Source of the DNA: SP5GCR1 sp965199685
GTDB lineage: Bacteria; Pseudomonadota; Gammaproteobacteria; Poriferisulfidales; Oxydemutatoraceae
DNA length: 64,000 nt
Direction: 5' to 3'
Assembly (NCBI GenBank): GCA_965199685.1
Contig: OZ241323.1
Coordinates: 1,736,001-1,800,000 of the forward strand
Under the pieces are notes generated by a model. That model searched no databases and was not told the origin of the DNA. It was given only the letters and a program-made list of their open reading frames with translations. Made by a program: the position numbers and the translations under genes. Positions 34,806-44,058 of the stretch are shown piece by piece (position 1 is the stretch's first letter; every line of letters starts with the position of its first letter).

Positions 34806-36710
34806 ATGAAACTAATCTATAAAACCATAATGCTTGCCGTGTTGGTACTTGTGATGCCAGTGGCAGCTGATGAAATACCGACGGAGGTGATGGTTGTCAC
34901 TGCGAAGAGATTGCCTACCGACACCAACCGCTTGAGCGGTAGCGTGAGCGTGATTACTGCCGAACAAATAGAACGCCGACAATATAGAGTGCTCAGCGAT
35001 GCCTTGCGTGACATTCCCGGTTTATCGGCACCTGCATCGGGAGGCATCGGCGCGCAGACTTCGGTCTTTATACGAGGCACCGAATCCGACCATGTTTTAA
35101 TCCTGATAGACGGTGTAGAAGTCACCGACCCTGCGGCAGGTAATCGCTATGAGTTTGCGCAACTTTCGCTAAACGGTGTTGAACGCATAGAGGTGCTGCG
35201 CGGTAATTATAGTGCCGAATACGGCTCTGAGGCACTCGGCGGCATCATCAATATCATCACCCGAACACCAACTGAGAATGATATTTCTGCACAAGTTGAA
35301 ACCGGTTCTTTTGATAGACACTCCGGCACGATTGATATAGATGCGGTTTATAAATCATTGGATTTTTCGTTGAGTGGCAGATATTTTGAGACTGATGGAG
35401 AGAGTTTCACACCCAGCCGCATACGACGACTCAATGCTAGCACGATTCAATACGAAGAGCGCGACGGTTATAGAAACAATAATGTCAAAGTCAACGCAGG
35501 CCTATTGCTGGTTCCCGAAACCAATACCAAACTGTCAATGAAGTCCGAATACAGTCAAACCAACTTGGAATACGACCGCAATGACTGTGAAGACCTAGAA
35601 CTTGAACAATCGTCTTACACAAAACGTACAACATTCGCACTCTCAGGAAACTATTTTGACGGGATATGGAATCCGATATGGCGTATGGATTATTACGAAA
35701 GCGATAGACACGAACGCAATGTCCGCAACAGCTGTGATAGCCTCAACATGAGAAGTGAAAGATATAAAGGCGAGCGTTTCAAACTCAACTGGCACAATGT
35801 ATGGCAACCGCGTCCAAGCTGGGATATAGCATTCGGTGTAGAGACCGAACTGGAACAAGCACATACTGATGGAGAATTTGACGCGAGCGCACGCACCAAC
35901 GCACTCTATACCGAACTGCGCTATACGCCGACACCCGACTGGCACCTAAATGTAGGCTGGCGCAACGATGATTCCGATGACTTCGCAAGCGAGCGGAGCT
36001 ATCAGGTGGGTGCGGTACTGCACGCAAACCTCAATACACGGCTACATTTCAATTATGCAACCGCTTTTAGAGCACCTTCGTTGATAGATCGTTTTAGAGA
36101 TTTCCCAGCTTTTAATTTTTCCGCCAACCCAAACCTAAAACCCGAAACCAGCCGTGGCTGGGAAGTAGGTATAGAACAAAACTGGCTACGATGGCGGTAT
36201 GGTTTCACATATTTCAATACTGACATCAATGATTTAATCGTGTACACCTTTAACCCTATTGATTTCACATCAACGCTCATCAATCAAGATCAAGCGCGCA
36301 TAGACGGATTAGAAGGCTTTATCACATTCCGAGCCGATAGGACGTTCGTCACACGATTGGATTACACACAAACCAGTGCCCACGATCAATCTAATCAAAG
36401 GCTACTTAGAAGGCCGCTGCGCCAAGCTGTTTTATCTATAGACTATGATCCCGACGAAGGGGCGCTAGCGGGTTGGTCTTTTGATATGACTTTGAATTAC
36501 AGGGGACCGCAAAGTGATGGAGAAAGAGTAAGTTTCGCACCTATAAGCAAAGGGGGTTATACCCTTGCTAACTTAAACCTGAACTATACAATCAACGATC
36601 GCCTGAAACTCTACGGCGGCATCAACAACCTATTTGATAAATCACACGAACCTATAGACGGCTATCAAGGCACCGGCATAAACGCACATATCGGTCTATC
36701 ACTAAGATAG
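34806..36710 (+). CDS. TonB-dependent receptor, BtuB-like
   Basis: A 634-residue outer-membrane receptor. A signal peptide (LIYKTIMLAVLVLVMPVAA) and TonB box (EVMVVTAKR) are followed by the plug domain (LSDALRDIPGLSA, VFIRGTESDHVLILIDGVE, IEVLRGNYSAEYGSEALGG) and a 22-strand barrel ending in a C-terminal aromatic-rich strand. The plug resembles BtuB, the cobalamin receptor. Substrate is inferred, not shown; no cobalamin genes are adjacent and no riboswitch is seen upstream. Confidence 0.85.
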   Translation: MKLIYKTIMLAVLVLVMPVAADEIPTEVMVVTAKRLPTDTNRLSGSVSVITAEQIERRQYRVLSDALRDIPGLSAPASGGIGAQTSVFIRGTESDHVLILIDGVEVTDPAAGNRYEFAQLSLNGVERIEVLRGNYSAEYGSEALGGIINIITRTPTENDISAQVETGSFDRHSGTIDIDAVYKSLDFSLSGRYFETDGESFTPSRIRRLNASTIQYEERDGYRNNNVKVNAGLLLVPETNTKLSMKSEYSQTNLEYDRNDCEDLELEQSSYTKRTTFALSGNYFDGIWNPIWRMDYYESDRHERNVRNSCDSLNMRSERYKGERFKLNWHNVWQPRPSWDIAFGVETELEQAHTDGEFDASARTNALYTELRYTPTPDWHLNVGWRNDDSDDFASERSYQVGAVLHANLNTRLHFNYATAFRAPSLIDRFRDFPAFNFSANPNLKPETSRGWEVGIEQNWLRWRYGFTYFNTDINDLIVYTFNPIDFTSTLINQDQARIDGLEGFITFRADRTFVTRLDYTQTSAHDQSNQRLLRRPLRQAVLSIDYDPDEGALAGWSFDMTLNYRGPQSDGERVSFAPISKGGYTLANLNLNYTINDRLKLYGGINNLFDKSHEPIDGYQGTGINAHIGLSLR

Positions 36711-36931
36711 TGCCTATCAATCTAATTCCCCTCCTGTGGAGGGGTGGTCTATGCATTTTGTAATACATGCGCTTAGCAATCATATTGGGGTTCTGCACAA
36801 TGTCACTCCGATTGACCTCCCGGTTCAATCGGCGGTTCTATCTGACGGGATGGTTGTCAATGGTCTGCACAAAGTTAGTAATCGTCTCAAAGTCTCGTCA
36901 TCCAAAGTGTTTGAGGTAAAGATTTAAGGAT
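36711..36931. repeat. Dispersed repeat block, inverse of the one at 42.47-42.60 kb
   Basis: CCCCTCCTGTGGAGGGGTGG (36730), TGCATTTTGTAATACATGCG, TGCACAATGTCACTCCGATT and CAATCGGCGGTTCTATCTGA follow in order. Together they are the reverse complement of the block 42467-42605. No gene is seen. Confidence 0.8.
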
Positions 36932-37810
36932 TTAAGGGGTAAGCGTCCGGGCAACACGGAACCCGTAGTAGCCGCTCCGGCCAGATGCATCGTCCCCGCC
37001 GCGAAAGGCAGAGCGCAGGACCCGAGGAACATCGAGCCAAGAACCGCCACGCAACACGCGTACGTCAACATCATAACATCCGCTAAGCCACACACTACCG
37101 TTTGTCGGTGCACCAGTGTAATCATCATGCCAACAATCCTCCACCCATTCATCTACGTTTCCGTGCATGTCGTGTAGCCCAAACGCATTTGCACGAAAAT
37201 TGCCTACTGCTATGGTGCCTTCGTTGTTGAAGTCGTAATTGGCCTGATTACCCAGAATCATTCTGCCAAAATGATATGACGTGGTCGTTCCAGCACGAGC
37301 CGCATATTCCCATTCTGCCTCAGTCAATAACCGGTATTCATGCCCAGTCTTCATTGATAACCAATAAACGTATGTTGAAGCATCATCCCAATTAACACAT
37401 ACTACCGGATGATTATTGGTCTGCTTAAAACCCGGATCACGCCAAGATTGACCTTCCGGAAAATCACAATTTCCGGCCTTATGTTTTGTCTCTCTGACAA
37501 ACTCTGCATATTGACCTACGGTCACCTCATATTTGCTGACCGCAAAAGGTTTAGGAACAGTAACTTGATGTTGTGGCCCTTCATCATCGTGTCTTCCTCT
37601 CTCTCCTTCAGGTGAACCCATCGTGAACTCTCCTGCCGGCAACACGACCATCTCCGGACATGTCTCACAATCACGAAAAGTATCTCCCACCTGATACGCA
37701 CTGACAGATGTTAGTGCCGATAGCAATAATAAAAACAATGCGGCGGCAATACCACTTACTGCCTTCTTACCATTTAATCGCATAGCTCTCTTTGAGATGT
37801 ATACTTTCAT
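36932..37810 (-). CDS. SUMF1-fold (formylglycine-generating-enzyme-like) secreted protein lacking catalytic cysteines
   Basis: The start at 37810 (MKVYISKRAMRLNGKKA) has GAGGGAAA directly upstream. A signal sequence (GIAAALFLLLLSALTSVSA) leads into the FGE/EgtB/PvdO-type domain: MVVLPAGEFTMGSPEGE, PVVCVNWDDA, YRLLTEAEWEYAARAG, GLHDMHGNVDEWVEDCWHD and LRGGSWLDVPRVLRSAFRG. True formylglycine-generating enzymes have two copper-binding cysteines after RGGS(Y/F/W)L; here these are D and non-cysteine residues. It is therefore unlikely to activate the sulfatase at 61.3 kb. The function is unknown. Confidence 0.82.
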   Translation of the reverse strand: MKVYISKRAMRLNGKKAVSGIAAALFLLLLSALTSVSAYQVGDTFRDCETCPEMVVLPAGEFTMGSPEGERGRHDDEGPQHQVTVPKPFAVSKYEVTVGQYAEFVRETKHKAGNCDFPEGQSWRDPGFKQTNNHPVVCVNWDDASTYVYWLSMKTGHEYRLLTEAEWEYAARAGTTTSYHFGRMILGNQANYDFNNEGTIAVGNFRANAFGLHDMHGNVDEWVEDCWHDDYTGAPTNGSVWLSGCYDVDVRVLRGGSWLDVPRVLRSAFRGGDDASGRSGYYGFRVARTLTP

Positions 37811-38145
37811 TTTCCCTCGTCTATTTGAATTGAAAAGCCCATTATAGATGAATAGCCCCACATTAATGCTTTGCAGTAACCACATCCATACACGAGCTTG
37901 ACATTCTAAATTAGGAAGTGTATAAACTTCCAGACAAACAGGATATTATGCACAATGAAACACAAGACATTCGATAGATTTGATCACCAAAGGTTATTCC
38001 TTATAAAGTCCATGACAAAGTTCTATAAGAAATTGAAAAATCACCCCACAAACCAAATCAATACATCACTAATTTTCATTGCAGGCTAGGTGAGTGCAAA
38101 ATCGTTCGTCATGGAGAATATCGCTAACAAGGAATTAATGGAACA
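37811..38145. other. Gap between divergent genes
   Basis: Contains no gene I can support. A 44-codon frame at 37955-38089 includes MTKFYKKLKNHPTNQ, slightly reminiscent of the start of HicA-type toxins, but it breaks down afterwards. The methyltransferase start at 38146 has a weak ribosome binding site (AAGGAATTAATGGAACA). Confidence 0.35.
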
Positions 38146-39051
38146 ATGGAGTTAAAAGCAGTAGACCTATTTTGTGGTTCAGGAGGGCTGAGTGCTGGAT
38201 TCATAAATGCAGGAATAAAGATGTTAGCTGCATATGATAATTGGGAGACAGCACTTGAGACTTACCGGCGAAATCTGGTGAATCACGCTTTCAATCGTGA
38301 CCTTAGTGACATTGATAAATCGACAGAAGAAATTGAAAGCCTCTGTCCCGATATTATTGTGGGGGGACCACCGTGCCAAGATTTTTCTAGCGCAGGAAAA
38401 AGAGTTGAGGGAGGGAGTGCTAACTTAACCAATGTGTTTGGAAAGATTGTTGCCAAGTGTAAGCCGTCTTTTTTCCTGATGGAAAACGTCCCTCAAGTTC
38501 GTACCAGCCATGCTTATCAAGAGACAAAAGAGAATCTAATTGCGGCTGGATACACGATATCCGAAACGGTTTTAGACGCAAGTTACTGCGGAGTCCCCCA
38601 AACAAGAAAAAGATTTTTCGCGTTTGGATCTACTTGGAAAGATGCGCCAATAAAATTTCTTCGGTCTTTGGAGAGTCAAATTTCAGAAAAAAGAATGACC
38701 ATAAAGGAATATCTTGGAGATAGCATTAACATAGAGTTTTATTACAGACACCCACGGAATTATTCAAGACGTTCGGTGTTTTCTGTATATGAGCCATCTC
38801 CAACAATACGCGGCGTAAATCGCCCCGTACCCCCTGGATACAAAGGTAACCATCTTGACCGTGTGCCGCCATTGAGTGTCAGACCACTAACATCTTTTGA
38901 GAGAAGCAGAATACAAACATTCCCTGCATCTTGGAACTGGAATGCTGGAGATAGAAATGCAAGTGCTGAATTGCAGATAGGCAATGCTGTTCCTGTAAAT
39001 CTTGCGTCATTTGTTGCTACCGGGATACTTAATGTCACAAAAACAAGATAA
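38146..39051 (+). CDS. DNA cytosine-5 methyltransferase (type II system)
   Basis: A 301-residue C5-methyltransferase. Motif I is DLFCGSGGLSAGF (7-19). The catalytic GGPPCQDFSSAGKR has Cys77. ENV is in LMENVPQVR, motif VIII is GVPQTRKRFFAFG, and the C-terminal IGNAVPVNLA is motif X. The variable target-recognition region is short (about residues 180-250). The 3' end overlaps the downstream endonuclease gene by 20 bases, so this is a restriction-modification pair. Specificity may follow that of the HindVP family if the partner is correctly assigned. Confidence 0.93.
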   Translation: MELKAVDLFCGSGGLSAGFINAGIKMLAAYDNWETALETYRRNLVNHAFNRDLSDIDKSTEEIESLCPDIIVGGPPCQDFSSAGKRVEGGSANLTNVFGKIVAKCKPSFFLMENVPQVRTSHAYQETKENLIAAGYTISETVLDASYCGVPQTRKRFFAFGSTWKDAPIKFLRSLESQISEKRMTIKEYLGDSINIEFYYRHPRNYSRRSVFSVYEPSPTIRGVNRPVPPGYKGNHLDRVPPLSVRPLTSFERSRIQTFPASWNWNAGDRNASAELQIGNAVPVNLASFVATGILNVTKTR

Positions 39052-40105
39052 TCCTAAAATTTACGGAATCACCTCTGATAACTCCAGCAGATACGCAGAA
39101 GATTTATGGGGGAAAAATCAGTTTAATTCCACATTCCCATTGTCACTCTGTCTTTATATGCGTGACGAGGAAATGAATCCCATATCAGTACGGATGATTG
39201 ATGAAAGAACCAAGACAGATGACTCCTGTTGGACAATGTGCGAGGTTATCGGAAAGAACTGTGACAATCCGTTTTATCAGTTTGAAAAATCTTTCAAACC
39301 GTATGCAAAATTTTCTCGAAATAAAGTGGATAAAATAGATCTGATTGTCTCTCTAAACGGCATTCAGACGATACCACTTGAAGTAAAACTGACGGTTGTC
39401 CCTGATATGGCAACTTCTAATAAATTGGAAACAGAATGGGCACCAGAAATAGTGATGCGGCCGGTTAGTTCGGCCCACGCCATGATGAGTGTCGCATCCG
39501 CATTAATCAATGAAGAAAACCAGTCTATCAAGAATGAAGTAATCAAAGTCATAAAGCCAGCGTACAACAGGATATCGGATTGGGATAATGAAGCAGAGGT
39601 TATCAGGTATTCAAGCTATATTCATGGTGCATTGAAAAATGTATTGAAAATAGTAGAAAAATTGCAAAAGCCTTTTTTGTTAAATCCTATATGGCGGACG
39701 AAAGGACAATCTCTAGAGTTATGCGAGCAATGCTTTGATGTATTTGCATGGTCAGATGTCGCTGTAATGGGGATTCCTATGCAAGAATGTAGCTACAAAA
39801 ACATAACCAAAATGACTAGAACATTCAGAGAAGTAACTAGACATATAAGAAGCCTATATGACATCTTGCAGACGGGAGACTATGACTACTCTGCCATCTA
39901 CAAGGGAATGTCATACGGTATGCAGACAGACAAAGCATTTACCATTGGTGGGAACATTAGTATCAGATATTTGAATCACGATAGGCTAATTACACCTCTC
40001 CTACCCCGTAAGGTTCTGCATGAATTAATATTGAACGGTGGTGAATCGAAGTTGAAGCCTGAACGCAGATTTGATGCCGCTGTCCAAGTTAATATGATGG
40101 ATTGA
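39032..40105 (+). CDS. Probable type II restriction endonuclease, HindVP-like
   Basis: A 357-residue protein from the ATG at 39032 (MSQKQDNPKIYG), overlapping the methyltransferase gene by 20 bases. The stretch LWGKNQFNSTFPLSLCLYM near the N-terminus and DKIDLIVSLNGIQTIPLEVK (D103, E117-x-K119), a PD-(D/E)XK-type core, recall the HindVP endonuclease family (GRCGYC cutters). The family assignment is from memory and moderate. The endonuclease role itself is well supported by motif and gene pairing. Confidence 0.68.
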   Translation: MSQKQDNPKIYGITSDNSSRYAEDLWGKNQFNSTFPLSLCLYMRDEEMNPISVRMIDERTKTDDSCWTMCEVIGKNCDNPFYQFEKSFKPYAKFSRNKVDKIDLIVSLNGIQTIPLEVKLTVVPDMATSNKLETEWAPEIVMRPVSSAHAMMSVASALINEENQSIKNEVIKVIKPAYNRISDWDNEAEVIRYSSYIHGALKNVLKIVEKLQKPFLLNPIWRTKGQSLELCEQCFDVFAWSDVAVMGIPMQECSYKNITKMTRTFREVTRHIRSLYDILQTGDYDYSAIYKGMSYGMQTDKAFTIGGNISIRYLNHDRLITPLLPRKVLHELILNGGESKLKPERRFDAAVQVNMMD

Positions 40106-40322
40106 AAAATGATTATAAGAGACGATGACATGAGAAAATAACAAAGCCTGCACGTTGCCGAAGCAGATCCGTGTATGCGTTGCCTATTGAATCTATATTG
40201 CATGCCTGCTTGACACGCTTGAAAACCACCCGTAAGAGCGGGCGACAATCCTACTATGTTATAATTTGCACCATAGCTTAAATCATATAAATACTTCAAC
40301 ATTAAACATTCTATATCTAATT

Positions 40323-40808
40323 ATGAAAGACAGTGAATTTATAAATTATTTTATGGCTGTGTTAGGTGTATTGATTGCAATTACCGCAATTCTATTAGTA
40401 CTGGCTAACAGCCTAGCCTCTCATCAACAAACAACGGATGTCGCAATGATTAAGAGTACTAACGAGCGCATCGCACCCATAGGGCAAGTTAATATAGGCA
40501 ACGTTCCGGCACCAAAGGCATCTGCAACGGATGACGGAGGTGAAGCGACGGCAGTCGCTTTTAGTGCCGAAGGCGTTTATCAATCAGTGTGTCATACTTG
40601 CCACGGCACAGGTGTGTTGGAATCACCGCGTATTGACGACGCTGCGGAGTGGACAAAACGCTTAGCAGCAGGCATAGACACCGTCTACCAGAAAGCCATA
40701 CAAGGGGTCGGCAATATGCCAGCTAAAGGTGGGCGCACTGATCTGTCGGATCAAAACTTCAAAAAAATTGTAGATTACATGTTAACGCAAGCCGGTGTCT
40801 CTCCTTAA
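40323..40808 (+). CDS. Cytochrome c5-type electron carrier
   Basis: A 161-residue membrane-anchored c-type cytochrome. It has one N-terminal helix (FMAVLGVLIAITAILLVLA), a linker of about 60 residues, and a class I cytochrome domain with one haem site VCHTCHGTG and a distal methionine in GNMPAKGG. The longer frame back to 40266 is rejected; the ATG at 40323 fits the family. TATAAT at 40260 may be its -10 box. It is convergent with yifB. Confidence 0.9.
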   Translation: MKDSEFINYFMAVLGVLIAITAILLVLANSLASHQQTTDVAMIKSTNERIAPIGQVNIGNVPAPKASATDDGGEATAVAFSAEGVYQSVCHTCHGTGVLESPRIDDAAEWTKRLAAGIDTVYQKAIQGVGNMPAKGGRTDLSDQNFKKIVDYMLTQAGVSP

Positions 40809-40827
40809 GCATTGAAAAAATATACTC

Positions 40828-42351
40828 TTATACGCGCAATAATTTATCCAAAGTTCTATACGCAATCGCTTCCAGCAGGTGCGGTTCTTCTATTTCCTCG
40901 CTAGCTGCTAGATCGGCAATCGTTCTAGCGACCCTAAGAATCCGATAATACGCACGGGCAGATAATTCCATTTTATCTACAAAACGCGTCAACAGTTTCT
41001 GCTCGGCTTGCTTGAGCTTGCAGAAATGATCGATCTCTTTGGTCTCCAACAGTGCATTATTCTTGCCTTGTCTTCGTAATTGTCTTTGCCACGCCGATAA
41101 TACCCGCGCCTGTATTATCACACTGGCTTCACCGCGTGATGTTTCTTGATTCAGCTTGCTCCATTGAATACGCGGCACGCGTATATGTAAATCTATACGA
41201 TCAAGCATAGGAGACGAAAGTCTACGATAATAATGTATCAGTCTCTGCTCGCTACAGTTGCAGCGACCGTATTCATCTATATCGGAACCGTCGGGGCAGG
41301 GGTTCATCGCAGCGATTAATTGAAAACGGGCGGGGTATGTTACGCTTAAGGATGCACGGGCTAAATTAATTGCGCCTGTCTCTATAGGTTCACGTAAACC
41401 GTCTATGGCTTGACGGCTAAACTCAGTCAACTCATCCAAGAAAAGAACACCGTTGTGCGCCTTGGATATCTCACCTGGTTTGGGATGTGTGCCGCCACCA
41501 AGCAAAGCAGCTGCCGATGCACTATGATGCGGTGAGCGAAACGGGCGGAGATAAAAATTATTGAACGTTAATGTTTCCGTCCCCAGCGACATAATTGATG
41601 CGGTTTCTATCGCTTCATTTTTGTCCATCAAAGGCAGAATGGTCGGGAAACGTTGTGCCAACATTGTCTTGCCACTGCCGGGAGAACCCATCATTAGGCA
41701 GTGATGACGACCGCTTGCTGCAATTTCCAACGCCCGCACGGCGTGACTTTGTGCGCGCACTTCGGACATATCACTGGTATTGACTATGGTGGAGGCTTCC
41801 TTCAAAGGCGATACTGGTTTCGGTTTATCCTGTTCGCATAACCAGCGATACACTTCAACCAAATGCTCGGCACAATAGATTTGAGCTTGCGGCTGTGCGG
41901 ATAAAATCAAGCCTGCCTCTCTTTCGTTGGCATGAGGAATAATCAGCCGTCGCTTTGCTTTTATAGCAGCGAGAATGATCGGAATAACACCTTTTACTGA
42001 TAGCAGTTCACCGCTTAAACTGAGTTCGGATAAAAACTCGTAGCCGGCTAGTTTGTCATGCTCTAACTGACCGCTCGCAGCCAATATACCCAACGCGATA
42101 GGCAAGTCAAAACGCCCACCCTCTTTGGGCAAATCAGCAGGAGATAAATTAACCGTAACCCGCTGCTGAGGGAATTTGAATTGATTATGCGATAGTGCCG
42201 CACGAACCCGATGCTGGCTTTCCTTAACTACCGTTTCGGGTAAACCTACAATATGCATACGCGGAAGTCCCGAAGCGATAAATACTTCTACCTTCACTGC
42301 GATTGCTTCGATCCCACTACAAGTTCTGCTATGTACTATTGCAAGACGCAT
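40828..42351 (-). CDS. yifB: YifB family Mg chelatase-like AAA+ ATPase
   Basis: Starts at 42351 (MRLAIVHSRTCSGIEAIAVK), with GGAG nine bases upstream; the track-like extension to 42462 is not conserved. The 507-residue protein has the N-terminal ChlI-like fold (GLPRMHIVGLPE, LSPADLPKEGGRFDLPIALG). The AAA+ core follows, with Walker A MGSPGSGKT, Walker B GVLFLDELTEF and the sensor region AAMNPCPDG. Related to ComM, which extends branch migration in natural transformation. Next to ubiK as usual. Confidence 0.92.
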   Translation of the reverse strand: MRLAIVHSRTCSGIEAIAVKVEVFIASGLPRMHIVGLPETVVKESQHRVRAALSHNQFKFPQQRVTVNLSPADLPKEGGRFDLPIALGILAASGQLEHDKLAGYEFLSELSLSGELLSVKGVIPIILAAIKAKRRLIIPHANEREAGLILSAQPQAQIYCAEHLVEVYRWLCEQDKPKPVSPLKEASTIVNTSDMSEVRAQSHAVRALEIAASGRHHCLMMGSPGSGKTMLAQRFPTILPLMDKNEAIETASIMSLGTETLTFNNFYLRPFRSPHHSASAAALLGGGTHPKPGEISKAHNGVLFLDELTEFSRQAIDGLREPIETGAINLARASLSVTYPARFQLIAAMNPCPDGSDIDEYGRCNCSEQRLIHYYRRLSSPMLDRIDLHIRVPRIQWSKLNQETSRGEASVIIQARVLSAWQRQLRRQGKNNALLETKEIDHFCKLKQAEQKLLTRFVDKMELSARAYYRILRVARTIADLAASEEIEEPHLLEAIAYRTLDKLLRV

Positions 42352-42466
42352 CAAATCATTCTCCGTAAATGCACTAGAATAATCTGGAACTAGGGCAGTG
42401 GCTGTTATTTCCGATAAAATCCCCTGATAAACCGACGAATGACTATAAATGAGTGCAGACACGACA

Positions 42467-42605
42467 CAACCACCCCGTCAGATAGAACCGCCGATTGAAC
42501 CGGTAGGTCAATCGGCGTAACACTGTGCAGAAACTCAACATGACTACTAAACGCATGCATTACAAAATGCATAGGCTTGACACCCCTCCACAGGAGGGGA
42601 ATGGG
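42467..42605. repeat. Dispersed repeat block upstream of yifB
   Basis: ACAACCACCCCGTCAGATAG (42469), the CCGCCGATTGAACCGGTAGG...CAATCGGCG hairpin, CACTGTGCAGAA, GCATTACAAAATGCATAGG and CCCCTCCACAGGAGGGGAAT follow in order. It is the inverse of the block at 36.73-36.86 kb. It sits between ubiK and yifB, two genes usually adjacent. Confidence 0.8.
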
Positions 42606-42631
42606 TTTGTCTCTACAGATGGTTGGTAGTA

Positions 42632-42868
42632 TTACCGTTCGGCTTCGGCAATCCGTTTTTCTAGCTCTTCAACTTGTTTGAGCAAGCGATGCAACAACGC
42701 GACTTGTGCGTCGTATTCTTCGCGACTGACTAAATTCATCTTTTTAATCAGTGCTTCCAATCCTAGCCGTATGCCCTGCTCCACTTCTTTGCGTGCGTCG
42801 CCGACGAAAGGCGGCAAACCTTTTACAACCTCTTGCACCAGTTGATTGATCTCTTCCTTTTTCATCAA
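42632..42868 (-). CDS. ubiK: Ubiquinone biosynthesis accessory factor UbiK
   Basis: A 78-residue DUF526 (YqiC/UbiK) protein: EINQLVQEVVKGLPPFVGDA, then EVEQGIRLGLEALIKKMNLVSREEYD-type helix and a C-terminal coiled coil (LLKQVEELEKRI). UbiK assists the soluble Ubi complex for late ubiquinone steps. Two adjacent ATG codons make the start uncertain by one residue. Confidence 0.9.
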   Translation of the reverse strand: MMKKEEINQLVQEVVKGLPPFVGDARKEVEQGIRLGLEALIKKMNLVSREEYDAQVALLHRLLKQVEELEKRIAEAER

Positions 42869-42908
42869 TTATCGTGGATGTTTGCTTAGCGCGTAGTGTC
42901 GGATCTAA

Positions 42909-44000
42909 TCAATGACGGGTGCTTGAGAAATCAATCATTCTCTGGGTTGAGCGCAATGCTTTACGGCGTATGGCCTCAGGAACTTTAACTTCGTTATCAA
43001 GCCTATCTAGGGTTTGCTCTAAGTTATCCAGTCCGTTCATTGCCATCCACGGACAGTGCGCGCAACTTTTACAGGTTGCGCCTTCCCCTGCAGTCGGGGC
43101 TTCTATGAATTCTTTGTTTTTCGCCAGTTGCCGCATCTTATAGAAAATGCGGTTATCCGTTGCAACAATAAAACGCTTATTCGGCAATTCCACGGCTGCC
43201 TTGATCAAAGCACTAGTAGAACCCACCGCATCGGCTATTTCAATCACCGCTTCGGGAGATTCCGGATGCACAAGTACCGCAGCATCAGGATAACGTTCCT
43301 TTAAGTCTAATACACCGCTATACTTAAACTCCTCATGCACAACGCAGCTACCTTGCCACAACAACATATCGGCACCGCTAACTTTTTGGATATAACGACC
43401 CAAATATTTATCGGGTGCCCAAATAATTTTCTCGCCCTGATCCATCAGATGAGAAATAATCTGTACTGCGTTGCTGGAGGTAACTACCCAATCGGCAAGT
43501 GCCTTTACCTCGGCACTGGTGTTTGCATAGACAACGACCACCCGCTCCGGATGTTGCTTACAAAACGATGCGAATTGATCGGCAGGGCAACTCAGATCCA
43601 ACGAACAAGTCGCCTCCAGCGTGGGCATCAACACACGCTTCTCAGGGTTGAGAATCTTCGCAGTCTCACCCATGAAGCGAACACCTGAGACAACCAAAGT
43701 TCCGGTTTCGGTGTTTTGACCGAATTTTGCCATCTCCAGAGAATCCCCGACAAAGCCACCGGTTTTCTCTGCCAATTCCTGTATGTCCTCATGCACATAA
43801 TAATGAGCAATCAAGGTCGCATTCAGCTTGCGAAGTTTCTCGGCAATACGTACAAGCCTCAATTCCCGCTCGCGACCGTGATACTCAGGTACAAGCGTGC
43901 ATATATCAGCCGTTATTGGGGCTTTAACCGCAACCGCTTCGGGCATATATCGTATTGTTTGTGATTCAATAGAAATCATAATTTCATATTTCCATAGCAA
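42909..44000 (-). CDS. nadA: Quinolinate synthase
   Basis: NadA condenses iminoaspartate with dihydroxyacetone phosphate to quinolinate in NAD synthesis, using a [4Fe-4S] cluster. The 363-residue protein has AHYYVHEDIQELAEKTGG, MGETAKILNPEKRVLMP, ATCSLDLSCP, WQGSCVVHEEF, HPESP and ATCKSCAHCPWMAMN, including the three cluster cysteines. The start at 44000 or the internal ATG at 43979 are both possible. Confidence 0.96.
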   Translation of the reverse strand: MLWKYEIMISIESQTIRYMPEAVAVKAPITADICTLVPEYHGRERELRLVRIAEKLRKLNATLIAHYYVHEDIQELAEKTGGFVGDSLEMAKFGQNTETGTLVVSGVRFMGETAKILNPEKRVLMPTLEATCSLDLSCPADQFASFCKQHPERVVVVYANTSAEVKALADWVVTSSNAVQIISHLMDQGEKIIWAPDKYLGRYIQKVSGADMLLWQGSCVVHEEFKYSGVLDLKERYPDAAVLVHPESPEAVIEIADAVGSTSALIKAAVELPNKRFIVATDNRIFYKMRQLAKNKEFIEAPTAGEGATCKSCAHCPWMAMNGLDNLEQTLDRLDNEVKVPEAIRRKALRSTQRMIDFSSTRH

Positions 44001-44058
44001 TTAATCATCGGGGAATTGTTACACATAATAACATATCATACTGCGGAGATACACAGGA

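Noticed and set aside
37955..38089. Small HicA-like toxin gene
   Set aside because: Only about 15 residues are suggestive (MTKFYKKLKNHPTNQ), the frame does not continue into a recognisable HicA core, and no hicB is nearby.
40260..40265. Full promoter for the cytochrome c5 gene
   Set aside because: TATAAT is present, but no -35 box at suitable spacing was found, so only the -10 is mentioned under the gene.
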